Shown piece by piece: positions 20,473 through 32,127 of a stretch of DNA of 64,000 nt. The position numbers and the translations under genes are program-made. This DNA is from Ochromonas danica (lineage: Eukaryota; Sar; Chrysophyceae; Chromulinales; Chromulinaceae). The notes under the pieces are model-generated. The model worked only from the letters and a program-made list of their open reading frames with translations. It did not search any database and had not been told where the DNA came from. Every line of letters begins with the position of its first letter. The stretch's first letter is position 1. Location of the stretch: the NCBI GenBank assembly GCA_015146655.1, contig VKHL01000002.1, forward strand, positions 434,001 to 498,000, given 5' to 3'.

Positions 20473-22452
20473 ATGGACGAGATTCAGCCATTAGCCTTGG
20501 AGGAATGCCCTGTTGTGGAACCTCCTTGTCCAGCTTCAATCTATGCTATGAAGAAGATCCCTCCTTCTTACATCTGGAGCGCTCTTGATCATCCACTTAT
20601 CCTCCGGACACGTAGTGCAAAGCTATCAAATGTATCCTTGGTAGGCAAGGTTGCAGGATGGTCTGATCAACGACTAGATTGGAATGAAAGTCCTTCTTCA
20701 TTTCCTTCTTGTTTTCCTTATTTTGTCCGTGGCCGAGATAGTACCCGCAAGTACATCAATCAGCTGTTTAAATCTGAGATTGTCATGTATGATGGAGCTA
20801 TGGCTACCATGATTCAAGAGGAGGGGAGCTGGTTGACAGAGGAGGCTTTCCGCGGAGAGCGTTTTGCGAACTGGCCATGCAATGTGAAGGGCAATTATGA
20901 CTTGCTGAACTTAACCCAAGCCCAAGTCATAAAGAACATCTATTTGCAGTATATGAGATCTGGTTCTCGTTTGATTGGAACAAATACATTTTGTTCCACC
21001 GCCATTGCGCAATCAACTTTCGGCATGGAGAGCTTAACTTATGAAATGAATTATGCTTCGGCGCGTCTTGCTAGGGAGGCTGCTAATGAAATAACTGCGT
21101 TGGATCCAACCAAGCCACGCTTTGTTGTTGGAGCGATAGGGCCTACAAGCCGTACAGCCTCTATTCCCTCAAAAGCAGAGGATCCTTCTGTACGAAATGT
21201 TACTTTTGACGAGCTAGTGACAGCTTACTATGAACAAGTTGTTGCTTTAGTTGATGGTGGAGTTGATATGTTGATAGTGGAAACAATCTTCGACTGTTTA
21301 AATGCGAAGGCAGCCTTTTATGCAATTGGTGAATATCTAGAGCATGCCAAAGTGGATATTCCTCTTATTGCTTCGGTGACTTTGATAGATAGTAGTGGTC
21401 GAACTCCATCTGGACAAACACCAGAGGCATTCTATGCTTCTATTCGCCATGCCAAGCCCATTTGCGTTGGGTTGAACTGCAGCCTAGGAACAAAACAGAT
21501 GGTTCCCTTCGTGAAGAGATTGGTTGCTTGTGCAGAGTGTTATGTGCATGTTTATTCTAATGCGGGTCTTCCGAATGCTACTGGCGGCTATGATGAAACG
21601 CCACAAATCATGGCGAAGTATTATGAGGAGTTTTTCAAAAATGGTTGGCTGAACATGGTTGGTGGTTGCTGTGGGTCAACTCCTTCACACATCGCAGCTA
21701 TAAAGACCTTGATTGATACCTACAATTACAAGCCCCGTGCATTGCTCTCTGACAGCCCTTCATCGATGTGGCTATGTGGATTGAACGACTTGCTCATTGA
21801 AGATATTGATGACCATTTTGAAACGATGTTGTGGAGCGAGAGCGAGCGATGCAGTGATTCAATGAATTCAATTCAATCGCATAGGTTATATGGCACTGAT
21901 AGGATTGATGAAGTGGTCAATATATCAAAGAGGCAGATTACACGTGATAGTCATGTAATTGAGATCATTGTGAATGATCAAACTATTCTAGGCTTAGCCG
22001 CAATGACCTATGTTAAGGTCGCTGTCGCTGATCCTGTCCTAGCCATTAATCCATTTATGTTAAGCGCGCCAAAATTTGAAATATTGTTGGCTGGACTTAA
22101 ATGGTGCCCGGGAAAGCCCATTATCAATAATATATCTTTAAATTTGGGAGAGAAGACGTTCAAACAGTATGCCACACTGTTGAGGAAACATGGAGCGGCA
22201 GTTGTTGTTTTGGCTGCTGATGAAATTATCGGAGGAACTCTGTATCGTGAGAAAGTGCGTGTTTGCAAACAGAGCTATAATATTCTGGTAAACGAGGTGG
22301 GCTTTCCCGCTGAGGATATTCTATTTGATTTAAATATCTCGATCGGCATGGAAGAGCGTGACAATGATGGAACGAGCTTTTTCGAAACTATTAATCTCGT
22401 TAAAGAGCTGTGTCCAGATGCAAAAGCTACTGGAAGAATCAACGCGGTGTGA
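20473..22452 (+). CDS. methionine-synthase-like protein: homocysteine domain plus degenerate, cut-off pterin domain
   Basis: A 659-residue frame from the ATG at 20473. Residues 85-420 match the N-terminal homocysteine-binding domain of cobalamin-dependent methionine synthase (MetH): YDGAMATMIQEE, LIGTNTF, VVGAIGPTSRTAS, LIVETIFDCLNAKA, and both zinc-ligand motifs GLNCSLG and VGGCCGST. Residues about 470-659 match the pterin-binding domain but with key changes: MIDSSKWE is MLSAPKFE, AFDE is AADE, FDPNI is FDLNI. The match stops at ATGRINAV, where SGGVSN would come, and a TGA follows directly before a (GGT)n array. Cobalamin and activation domains (about 500 residues) are absent. It could be a truncated paralog acting as a free-standing homocysteine methyltransferase, a pseudogene in decay, or a victim of misassembly at the gap. 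Confidence 0.75.
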   Translation: MDEIQPLALEECPVVEPPCPASIYAMKKIPPSYIWSALDHPLILRTRSAKLSNVSLVGKVAGWSDQRLDWNESPSSFPSCFPYFVRGRDSTRKYINQLFKSEIVMYDGAMATMIQEEGSWLTEEAFRGERFANWPCNVKGNYDLLNLTQAQVIKNIYLQYMRSGSRLIGTNTFCSTAIAQSTFGMESLTYEMNYASARLAREAANEITALDPTKPRFVVGAIGPTSRTASIPSKAEDPSVRNVTFDELVTAYYEQVVALVDGGVDMLIVETIFDCLNAKAAFYAIGEYLEHAKVDIPLIASVTLIDSSGRTPSGQTPEAFYASIRHAKPICVGLNCSLGTKQMVPFVKRLVACAECYVHVYSNAGLPNATGGYDETPQIMAKYYEEFFKNGWLNMVGGCCGSTPSHIAAIKTLIDTYNYKPRALLSDSPSSMWLCGLNDLLIEDIDDHFETMLWSESERCSDSMNSIQSHRLYGTDRIDEVVNISKRQITRDSHVIEIIVNDQTILGLAAMTYVKVAVADPVLAINPFMLSAPKFEILLAGLKWCPGKPIINNISLNLGEKTFKQYATLLRKHGAAVVVLAADEIIGGTLYREKVRVCKQSYNILVNEVGFPAEDILFDLNISIGMEERDNDGTSFFETINLVKELCPDAKATGRINAV

Positions 22453-22906
22453 ATAGGTGTGAACAAGTGTGGTGGTGGTGGTGGTGGTGGTGGTGGTGGT
22501 GGTGGTGGTGGTGGTGGTGGTGGTGGTGGTGGTGGTGGTGGTGGTGGTGGTGGTNNNNNNNNNNGTGGTGGTGGTGGTGGTGGTGGTGGTGGTGGTGGTG
22601 GTGGTGGTGGTGGTGGTGGTGGTGGTGGTGGTGGTGGTGGTATGCTATAGCTCGTTAAGCGGACTCATCCTTGTAGTTAATTAGGTTTTCTGCTTTTTTA
22701 TGACAATTTCCACTCATCCACTCGATTTTGCAGAATATGCTGTTAGACTAAGTCAAATCGATTCACCATGTCAGCAACAGAAAGTAGGAAAAGAGAGTTT
22801 AAAACTCGTAATGTGCAGCAAGAGAAAATCCACCCTCTCTGTTGAATCACTCGAGAAGCACAACATCTTGCATTTCAAGGAAGAACATAAATTAATCACT
22901 GAGGAC
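22453..22906. other. microsatellite and leader of the MIF gene
   Basis: Holds the (GGT)n array with a 10-base gap (22469-22641), then about 260 bp up to the MIF start. From 22700 the frame is open into MIF, but the added residues match nothing. No other gene is seen. Confidence 0.6.
22469..22641. repeat. (GGT)n microsatellite containing an assembly gap
   Basis: An uninterrupted GGT/GTG trinucleotide array is broken only by ten N at 22555-22564. Open frames of poly-Trp, poly-Gly or poly-Val across it are meaningless. The true length is unknown because the gap lies inside the array. It begins 16 bp after the stop codon of the methionine-synthase-like gene. Confidence 0.95.
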
Positions 22907-23322
22907 ATGCCAGCGCTTGCAATTCAAACTTCTGCCACTCTTCCTGCTGATACCACACCCATCCTTCGTCGTCTCTCCTCAGCTTTGGCCAATATTTTGA
23001 GCAAGCCCGAGGGTTATGTAATGATCACTCTGAATAAGGTTGATGCCATTATGTTTGGAGGAGATGCCTCGGCTCCAGCTGCATTCTGCAACTTGCATTC
23101 CATTGGTGCTATTAATCGCGCCAACAATGCTAAAGTTTCTCAAGCTATTTGCACTATCCTCAACGAAGTTTTGGCCGTCCCTCAAGACCGCGTTTACATC
23201 CAATTCTACGACTCCCAGGTATGTTACATTTAGATATTGCGTTAAAATCGATATTGATGTTATTATGATGATTTGGTTAAACCTAGGCCTCTAATTTCGG
23301 CTTCGATGGCAGTGTCTTCTAA
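22907..23322 (+). CDS. MIF: macrophage migration inhibitory factor (MIF) family protein
   Basis: Exons 22907-23218 and 23287-23322 (68-bp intron, CAG/GTATG donor, CCTAG acceptor) give 115 residues, exactly the MIF length. MIF proteins are trimeric tautomerases. The start MPALAIQT places the catalytic Pro directly after the initiator Met. Lys in LSKPEGYVMI, the FGGDASAPAAFC segment, NLHSIGAI and QDRVYIQFYD are all at family positions, and the second exon encodes the FGFDGSVF end. Of the CxxC motif known from human MIF, only the second Cys remains (AAFC). The frame is open upstream to 22700, but the extra residues would bury the catalytic Pro, so the start at 22907 is preferred. Role in a protist is unknown. 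Confidence 0.9.
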
Positions 23323-23770
23323 AATATCGAGTACTCTATGCAGTCACGTTTAATACGCAGCGTAATGAATGTTGTTTGAATAAAGTTAATTTTTAGGATG
23401 GTTGAAACCAAATTTGTCTCTGTGTTTAACATATCTTTCGTGGATAAAAGTGCGATCTAGTGTTTGATAGTCTGTTTATCGCTCTACAAATCTTGCTGTT
23501 GCCGAAATTCCTATCATTCATTGTGGCTGGCTAGTATATTTGTGTATTCTTCCACGTTTCGGATCTATTGTTAGATATTTGATATATACAAATATATCAA
23601 AAGATCGGAAATCAAACAGTTAAAAAAAGCCCGCGGAAGTAAGAAATCGAGGGTTTAAACCATGTTTTTGGTAGTTTTGGTGTTGAGTTGAGTTGAGTCT
23701 GAGGAGTGCGTTGAGAACGTTTTCTCTTCCGCCACCACATCTCATCATCTGCGAATACATGTAAATTACC
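23323..23770. other. intergenic region
   Basis: AT-rich space between MIF and the UBA protein gene. I see no open frame, repeat or RNA motif. The last part is the leader of the following gene. Confidence 0.55.
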
Positions 23771-25671
23771 ATGAAGCAAGCCTTCAGTGAGCCCATCTTA
23801 AAGGTATTGTGTCGCTTCTTTATTCTTTGGAGTGATTAGTAGTGATGTTGTTGAATGAGCAGCGAAAGATTTCGCGATCTCTCTCTAGATATGGAATGAT
23901 GCTGCAACCGAAGGAAGAGGTAGTTGCACAACCTGCAGACTCCGATGAAGAATATGGAGATATTGATACGACCTTTTCTCTCAGTGGTGTCAAGTATCCA
24001 GTAAGAATGACCTGATGTTTAAAAGTGTGATTGACAGTTGATACTAACGCATGATCTAAATATCAATATCAATTTCAGGTTTCAAATCACCCCGCAATTG
24101 GCTTGCAAAAGGTGCTTTTTCAAACTGCATTTTGGTGTGTTGGTTGCTAATATTACTTATTTACACAGGTTGAGCCTGCTTTAGAGACTGTGAAGATCTC
24201 TTTAGATCGCACACAATCTGCCAGCTATCTTTCCACACAGAATTTCGAATTTTCTACGAAATCTCTCGATAATAAAGAAATACTTCGAACAGACTCATCT
24301 GTAGAAATTGAGGAACTCCTTTTTCGTGGTTATACTAGAGAGCAGGCAGCCGAAATCATTGCGAGAAGGCAGATGCTAGCTGGAAACAGCAGCGGTGGCA
24401 TCTCCAAGGGATTAACAAGGGCTCACTCCTCCTCCAATGTTAACCTCTCTCGTTCTCGCTCTGGATCTCATCCTGCGCGACCTTCACTCGCTCTTGGTCA
24501 TGAAAGTGGTGTGTTTTTCGATGCTGATGAACCTTTTATCTCAGAGGCGCCTCGATTGAACTCTCGTAGCCAATGTGCAAGTTGGTCTCGAGAAGATACC
24601 CTCCAAGCCATGACAAATTCATTTACTACGCCACCGCCGGTCGTTGATGTTGAAAGATCCACGAGAGCAAGATCTAAGAGTGGTAGTTTTCACCCGCCAG
24701 CACCTCAAGCCAGAAATATCAACAATACCGCAGCGAAAGGACCTGTGAGTGAGGAGTTGGATGACAATGAAACACAACGAATTGCAGCTTTAATCGCCGA
24801 GCAGGAAGCAGAGTTTGGAGTGAACATGTACGATGCTTTGCTTGACTCAGACGAGCCGCTCTTGCAGGAGTATATATCATATGGAATGACTGTGGACGAG
24901 GCTCTTCTCAAACTCTTCGAAGGGAAAGGATTTACAAGTGTAAAGAAACGCGCTCATGCTCCTCAAGCCCATCCTGTATCTCTCCCTGTTCCTCAAGTAT
25001 TTTCTCCTCCGTACTATTCAACCCAGTATCCGTCATATCAACAACAACCTTACCCTGTCCATAATATGCAGAACTCGTGGGGTATGAATGCCCCTGTTGA
25101 GTTTGTGGATGAATTTGGCAATCCAGTTGATCTGGATGTTGGTGATCCATATGAAAGTGATGAAGATCTTCCCCGCCAAGGACAGCAGAACATGTATCAT
25201 CATTCTGGAGGACAATCCTTGAGTTGGTACCCTTCGCCTCCACAACAGTATCACCGCCCTGAGCAACAAAATAACCCCACCTTATTTACAAGCAAATCTT
25301 GGTCAGCCAACTCTGCTTACTCCGCTTACTCTGCTAATCCAGCAAGTGCTACCACAAAGACGGCAACAAAGTCACCCACTTCACAGACAATGTCTGTTGG
25401 TGGCGGTAGCGAAGCTACTACCCCAGAGTCCTTACCTCGTGGAATAAAGAAAACCAACTCTTTCAAAGCTTTCTTTGGTATTGGTAGCAAAGTCAAATTA
25501 GAAAAGACCAAAGAGGAGAAAGCTTTGCAAAAGAAGTTGAAATACAAAGATGCGGATGTAATCACTTTGATGGATATGGGATTCTCGAGGGAGCAAGCAG
25601 TACAAGCTCTTGTTGAAAATCAAAATAATCTTACTATTGCAACGAACTCTTTATTGTTAAGTACACGCTAA
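23771..25671 (+). CDS. UBA-domain protein with disordered middle
   Basis: Exons 23771-23803, 23863-24000, 24079-24111 and 24169-25671, all phase 0, give 568 residues. Introns are 57-78 bp with GT-AG ends. The last 45 residues form a UBA domain (DVITLMDMGFSREQAVQAL), which binds ubiquitin. A second UBA/CUE-like helix pair is visible around residue 115 (IEELLFRGYTREQAAEIIARR). Between them lie Ser-rich stretches, a possible helical block (EELDDNETQRIAALIAEQE) and a long Pro/Gln/Tyr-rich disordered region. Upstream of the last UBA is a basic Lys-rich coil. The role is likely in ubiquitin signalling or trafficking. Exact family is not recognised. Confidence 0.7.
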
Positions 25672-26044
25672 AGGGATGATGTGAATTGATCGTGAGCTAA
25701 TAATCATTCCTCACGCTGTTGCTTTGGCTTCCTGCCGATAATTCATCCTCTAGACTACTTGGTTTGTCGTATACTTCTATATTTTAGTCTACTAGCCTTT
25801 TCTATTCTGCCTGAATTTACATGTCTGGGGCTGTTATTTGTAGCCCATGGTGTTCAACGACATGAAAGTATTAAATTTATATTAATTAGAGTAATGATTC
25901 TGGTCCTGTCTGCTGTCTGCTTTCTTAAAGTCTAATTTTTGATGTTATAACTCGTATTTTATCGTCAATTTCCATCACCATCATGAAACAAAACGAAAAA
26001 CAACTGCTAGAGTAGTAGTAGAATAGTAAGAGTAGAAGACTAGT
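25672..26044. other. intergenic region
   Basis: AT-rich sequence between the UBA protein and PIGO genes. The last 40 bases repeat AGTAG/AGAAG units before the PIGO ATG. No gene or structured element is seen. Confidence 0.5.
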
Positions 26045-28747
26045 ATGTTCTCAAAACAGAGAGCGACCTATCTGCTCTACTTCATTGGTCTGTTGTGCTT
26101 TCTATATGGTTTCTTTCTGACTCGAAGAGAACTCGGGCATAAAGCAAATCGACTGAATGATCTCTCAATAACAGAATCTCTCCTCCAATCTTTCCATTCC
26201 CATGATGATACAGTGGGACATATTGCAAACCACTACCTCAACAACAATAACAGAGGAAAGGGGTGGAAAAGAGTCTTCATCTTTCTAATTGATGCACTAC
26301 GACTCGACTTCGTGATATCACCAGAACACTCTGAATCAACAAGTAATTTCCCTTTCTTGACTCAATTACTGAATGAGAATCGCAGTCAGACCTTCCTCTA
26401 TGGATTCCGTGCCGATCCCCCAACAGTGACAGCTCAACGGTTAAAAAGCTTACTAACTGGCTCCCTTCCAACCTTCCTTGATGTTGGATCCAATCTGAAT
26501 AGTGCTGCTTTGCATGACGACAATCTCATCCACCAGCTGGCCGAGCACTTGGTGGATGATGAAGAGATTATCGTTATGGGCGATGATACATGGCAGAAGC
26601 TCTTTCCGAGTATTATCAAGAATGACTACATGTTTGAATCTTTCAATACACATGATCTTGACACTGTAGATTTTGGAATTCTTGCACAATGGGAAGAGTT
26701 ATTTGATCAAAGGAATTGGAGACTCTTTGTCACTCATTTCCTTGGGGTTGACCATATTGGTCATTCTTATCATGCTTTCCATCATTTTATGAGAGATCGT
26801 CTTCATCTAATGGATAGTATATTGAAGAAAGTTGTGGAGAAGCTTCCAGATGATGCATTGCTCTTCGTCTTCGGTGATCATGGCATGACTGATGATGGTG
26901 AACATGGTGGCGCTTCTTTAGAGGAGACAAACTCTGTTCTATTTGCTTATTCACGCCATCCATTTGTTCAGAATGATCTTCCTCAAGTCACTGAAGTGGT
27001 ACAGAACAATGTGATTGTGATGCCACAAATAGATCTCGTGCCTTCTTTAGCATTTGTGCTTGATCTTCCTATTCCCTTCTCTTCTCTGGGAAAAGTTTTC
27101 CCCGCACTTTATCCAGACAGATCTCTCAAAAACATTTCCTTATTATCTGTGAACGACCAAGAGGACATTGTTGTTGTTGTCCCTTGTGACCTTCTTGACG
27201 CTTTGTCCCGCAATGCTCGTCAGGTTTGGCGATATGTAGCTGCTTATTTCTCCTTATCTGATATCGATCCATTGATAACGAGATTAAACAACAACAGTAG
27301 TAGTAGTGATGGGATGTTGAATTGGTTGGAAATGTCAAGCGGTGTTTTGAAAAAGCGCACCGAATCCCTCAATGCAAACAATTATTGGGATCAAGCCCAA
27401 CTGGATTTACTGCATATTCTCTCAGATCACTTAAAACTTATTTATGAGATAAATACCGTGAACCACAAGAATGAAGGTCTAGGTAGAGCTCAAGAAGAGC
27501 TGATTAAACGTTATTCACAATGGTTGGAACAGATCCAATATGAGACAAGGCGATTGTGGACTACATTTCAACCTTTACCAGCCATTTCTGGACTTGTTCT
27601 AATGTCGTTTAGCTTGATCTATCTCATGTCTACCCAGTGGGCTGAGATGAGATCTTTCTTCAATAGGGTAGAAGTTATCAGTTTAGTCTTTCCATGTGTG
27701 GCGGTGTTTTCCAATTCGTTCGTTCAAGAAGAGAAGCTCTGGACTTTCTTTCTCTTCCAACTTACTATTCTGGTATTATGTTTCAAAGAACATTTCTATG
27801 TTTGTATGTTGTCAACTATTTCGTTGCGATTGGCACAAAGTGTGACAGTTCGATCTTTCCTCTCCACGCGGCCAATACTGTCTCTTGCTCTCCATCCCTT
27901 GCTCTTCGTTCTCATATTCGACCAACTACAGCAAGCAAATGGCAAGAATAAGAAGAAAGGAAATATCTTGAGCAATTTTCGAGATACTATGGGAATATGT
28001 GTGGCTCATTTCTCTGTGGTGTTACTTCATTTTAATCGATCTTTGGCATTGCCCAGTACGCAATGGGAAGCTTGGCTAGTAGTGATGACTATATGTGGTC
28101 TGGCACTCCAATGGCTTTTTTGTAAACAGCTTTCGTGGAGGCATCTTTTGTTGATTTCATGGCATGGTTTGTCATGTTTATATTCTCTTCGCCCAATGGA
28201 CATTGTTGTTATTGACTGGTTTCTCTTTCTTGGTCTTCTCATACCCAGTAGACTGTTTGTAAATTGTCCAGCTGGCTTTCCTATTAGATGGGCATGTTTG
28301 GTATTTTATTTTCAATGGAATAGAGCACTGTTCTTTGCGACCGGTCATGGTATGCAATTCGATAAACTGCAGGTGAGGTTCATCACAGTTTTTCTCTTGG
28401 TGTTGTTCTCTTCACGAATCTCCATGCTTGACGCGTTGTAGCTATCAGTTGGTTTCATAGGCATTGACTATTTTCATCCAGTGTATGCAGGTTTGGCTCT
28501 ATTCATCAACACGTTTGCATCTGAAGTGTTGGTTATGTTGATGTTACATCCCGATGCAAGTATGACTGGATTGGATCTTCTTCTGGCCCGTATGATAGTC
28601 ACTACATTCAGTGCTTTTGCTGCATGGATATTACGGAGACACCTTATGTTGTGGGCAATCTTCGCTCCTAAATTGGTATTTGAGGTGTGTTCGTTGCTGG
28701 TTTGTGCTGGAACTTCTTCACTGAGGAAGTTACCTCTTGTCAGATGA
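26045..28747 (+). CDS. PIGO: GPI ethanolamine phosphate transferase 3 (PIG-O/Gpi13)
   Basis: Adds the bridging ethanolamine phosphate to the third mannose of GPI anchors in the ER lumen. Exons 26045-28372 and 28442-28747, phase 0, 69-bp intron, 877 residues. An N-terminal membrane anchor (about 9-27) is followed by the alkaline-phosphatase-like domain: IDALRLDF (metal-binding Asp), FRADPPTVTAQRLKSLLTGS, MGDDTW, GVDHIGHSYHAFHH and FGDHGMTDDGEHGG. The combination is diagnostic for PIG-O. The C-terminal half is rich in predicted membrane spans, and the second exon supplies the conserved NTFASE segment. Length is a little shorter than the human enzyme (about 1090). Confidence 0.9.
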
Positions 28748-28923
28748 CCATAACTGAGATCTCGTAGAAATCCGGCAGACCATTTATATTACAATAACTT
28801 CCATTCTCAACATCCATCATCGCTTACACATACATTCATAACTTCATTTCCGTACATTTGACTCCAATACTGGTTTCATCTTATCTACAACGCTTCGATA
28901 CTTTGCGTGACTTCTTCTTGATC

Positions 28924-31143
28924 CTATGAGTCACTATGCTTACCCTCTAATTCTTGTCTGCTAGCAGAAAACAAAAAGAAAGAGAACAAGTTATGACGAA
29001 CAGCTTGCATTGTATAATCTTTAGAGCAGATCTTACCTCTCTTCACAGACGCTTGCAAGTTCTAGCAGTTTAATGGGGGACATCAAGGCAGAATCCCCAG
29101 TTATGGCCGTACTAGCGATAGGCGAGGAAGGAGCGCACAGATCTTTCTCAAGGGAAGCATTGTTCTGTTGATTGAGCGCATATGCAATTGCTTTCTTTTT
29201 GGGAAGTTTCGATGGATCTATATGGTTTGAAAGAGGAGTTTGAACTGGACTATTGCTTGCAGGTCGTTTCGCAGGACTGAGTACAGCTATTGTCACCTCT
29301 GATGGCCGTAGCAAAGATCCGTTCTTCTGGGGTGACGATAAGGAGAACTTTTCAGAATATTCGTCATTCAGGTGACCATTGGTCGGTAAGCTGATTGCTT
29401 TCCGTAAAGTTTGAGCTGAGTGAACAGAACTAGATGTCGGGGTTGGCTGAGAATGTTGGGAGAAACCATCTTGACTGCTCGAATTACTAGTCGTGACATT
29501 GTTCTTGTTACTCACAGCGGATGCCCCATAGAGTGCTGGCAGGTTTTTGCAATCTGTGCAACGACAGCGCTCAGCACATGGCACTTTAGCCTGTACCAGA
29601 TTGTTTGTCAATGCAAGAAGAAGAATTCAATTAAGAGCAACTCACTGTAAAGCACTCGCAATATTTCTTCAAGCATGCACTCTTCCGGCAATGACAGCCT
29701 GTCAAGTGACCTTTGCTGTTCGAGGTAACATCCTCCACAACTCGAGGTCTAACCCAGACATCAAAAACCAAACACAGTGTGAACATAATCAACAAAACAG
29801 AACAAAGAGAAGAAGACGGCTGATCGTACTTGAATGCTTCTGGATTACGTTCGGTAATTGCTTTGATAGCAGTTTGCCGTTGTGCTTCGCATTGTGCAGA
29901 ATTAGCGCATTCCACACAATTGCAGCTGCTTTTGCAATATTCCGTCAAACGAAAACAATCACAATACATTTTTAAACACCGCGATTTCTTGCAATTGCAA
30001 GTGACAGTGCGACGATCACTTTGCTTGGACAGCCCCAGATTGAGCATCTACAAAGCAGCGGCGAACACTTTAAGAGGGCAGCCAAAAAGGTCAAGTGGGG
30101 CAACATTACCTCAGGATTCAACATGCTTGAAACAGGCGTCTCTCCCACACTACGGCTAATACTGCCATTTGCACTCACACTAGCAGAGCTGCACAGGGAA
30201 TGCTTCTGGACCTGCCCAAATAATGAAAAAGGTGCGTTTCCAGAATTGGACTGGCTGCTTGTCCTTAATGGACTACGCGGTTTGATCTTCTTCCGTTGCG
30301 TTAAGTCAGGACTGGCAGAAGGTGCTGGATTAGGCCCTGGCAACTGTTCCGCGGCAGTTGTGATGGCCAGGAGTCCTGACATCTGAGAAGAAGGAAGGCC
30401 ATCTTCCGATTCCACTTTCACTCTGGACACTGTTGTCTCAACCGAGAATGGACGTGAGCGTGAGTTGCTAGTAGGGGTAATAGTCAATATAGCACGTCCT
30501 ACTGCAGGACCAAGATGGAGGAAGGGATCTTCTGGCTCCTCTTGAAGGCTCTGGAGACTTTCACCTGAAGACCTTGCAGTGCCACAATCCGCCTTTTGAG
30601 GATCAGCTGCTTGAGAAACAGCTCGATGAGGTATCGAAGCAGCAGAAACAGGTTCATAAGCTGAAGACAGAGAGGAGAGACTATGACTATGATTGCTAGT
30701 TGTCTGCCGACTTAAATCATCTAACCTGCACCACACCGAAATAGTCTTAAAAGAAGTGATACCACATAAGAACAAAACAGTGACCCTTACTTGCTAACGA
30801 GCATTTCTTGATTACGCATTAGGTGAGACTCAGCCATGGGATCCAATAAGTTGGAAAGGTCGTTAAAGAGAGGACTGTAAAAAGAGTTATCTTGTAAGGC
30901 AATGCCTGACACCTCTGGTGGCTTATTGATTCGATAAGAAGCTCGCATTTGTGCAACATTAGGTGTTTCTGAAAAGACAGAGCCAATAACAGTTTCAGTC
31001 CGCATGTTTGGAGTCCAATCCCTGTGATGATTCAGTCAACACATCAATCAGTAAGCCCACGTCAGATTTACATGCGAAAGAGCTTACTTAGAGCTTGGGA
31101 TAGGAAAGCTGGCAAAGCTTCTCAAGGTGGGTGTATTCTCCAT
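28924..31143 (-). CDS. tesmin/TSO1-like CRC-domain protein (LIN54 family)
   Basis: DNA-binding proteins of this family bind CHR elements and act in DREAM/MuvB cell-cycle repression. Seven exons: 31143-31088, 31021-30791, 30725-30110, 30047-29830, 29748-29646, 29590-29037, 28957-28924; total 1812 nt, 603 residues, all joins in frame with GT-AG introns of 55-81 bp. Two CXC repeats start at about residue 313 (CNCKKSRCLKMYCDCF) and 395 (CHCRKSACLKKYCECF), separated by the family linker RNPEAFKPRV, which is restored only by splicing. Flanks are Ser/Pro-rich. The N-terminal SFYSPLFNDLSNLLDP resembles the family's N-terminal motif. The last small exon is inferred from a strong acceptor; without it the protein stops at 29033. 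An exon further 5' is possible. Confidence 0.85.
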
Positions 31144-32127
31144 ACTGAAGGGGAAGTCAAAGGATCTTGGTGTCTCAGTGGCCAAGAGGTGATGGCTGGG
31201 GAGAGGGGAGACCAGGGGAGAGGGTAGGACTGCTTCTGACCCTGTGCATAACAGATGAACACATGTGATCGCACAAGCAGAGGTTGGTAAGATAGGAAAT
31301 GCAAGTAGGTAGAGTCAAATGGTCTTCAATCATCCCTACCAGCTGCATGTTCGCATTTCTTTCTCTTCGAAGGGGATGTGAGGTTGAATGAAGACATAAA
31401 TCACACCAAAAGCTCTCTCAAAAGGGATAGACTATCTTGTAAATATCAGAAATAATAGCTCTTGTTCAAGAATATCAAGTGTAGAGGATAGAAGAACGGA
31501 ATTTTTCCTCTACAAGAAGTCGTCGTTCAGCACGTCACCTCCTCCACGCGATCTCAAACAATAAGAGAAATTTCCTCAATATCTGAATGAAATAGATAAA
31601 GAGAAGAAGATCTCACAAGGGGGAATACTTTCAAGATAGGATGAAAGAGAAAGAGAGATCAAGAGATGCAGTGATGAACGATTTAGATTTCAAACCACTT
31701 CCAGCCGAAGGGAAAGCCCTCACAGAGAGAGAGAGAGTGATAGAACCAACGGCCAGATCTCCAGAGAGCCAGACCAACGGATCTGAACCCCCTGCAGTAG
31801 AGCATAGCCAGCAGGTAGTCAGGTCAGAGGTGTAGATAGACTCAAGGCGATGCTCTTCATGACCTGGTAAATAATACGAAATGGTTCAGTTACTGAATCT
31901 AATTACCATCTAAAAGAGACAAAACTGAAAGAATGACCTTGAAGCCAAACTTTTCTAAGCAGAAAAATAGTATATTAACCAGTGCAACTAGACTAAACTA
32001 CTGGAAAAGAAAGTCAATGCATTGATGTCTGTGGATGATCGCTACGACAGAGCTTGTCATAACAACCAATTAGAAAAATAGAGCGGTTTGAGGCCATCAA
32101 TACTGTAAATACCGAAAATAGCCTAAC
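31144..32127. other. intergenic region of nearly 1 kb
   Basis: This is upstream of the CRC-protein gene and downstream of the aldolase gene. It is purine-rich on the plus strand. The frame at 31641-31835 is low-complexity (ERSRD, LTERERV) and lacks conserved motifs. The minus strand from 31300 to 31144 stays open into the CRC gene and could hold further 5' coding sequence. No RNA gene is seen. Confidence 0.5.

Noticed and set aside
22410-22684. Poly-Trp, poly-Gly and poly-Val open frames
   Set aside because: They are translations of the (GGT)n microsatellite in three frames across an assembly gap.
31641-31835. 64-codon frame upstream of the CRC gene
   Set aside because: Low-complexity Arg/Glu/Ser composition without conserved motif; likely chance in purine-rich DNA.
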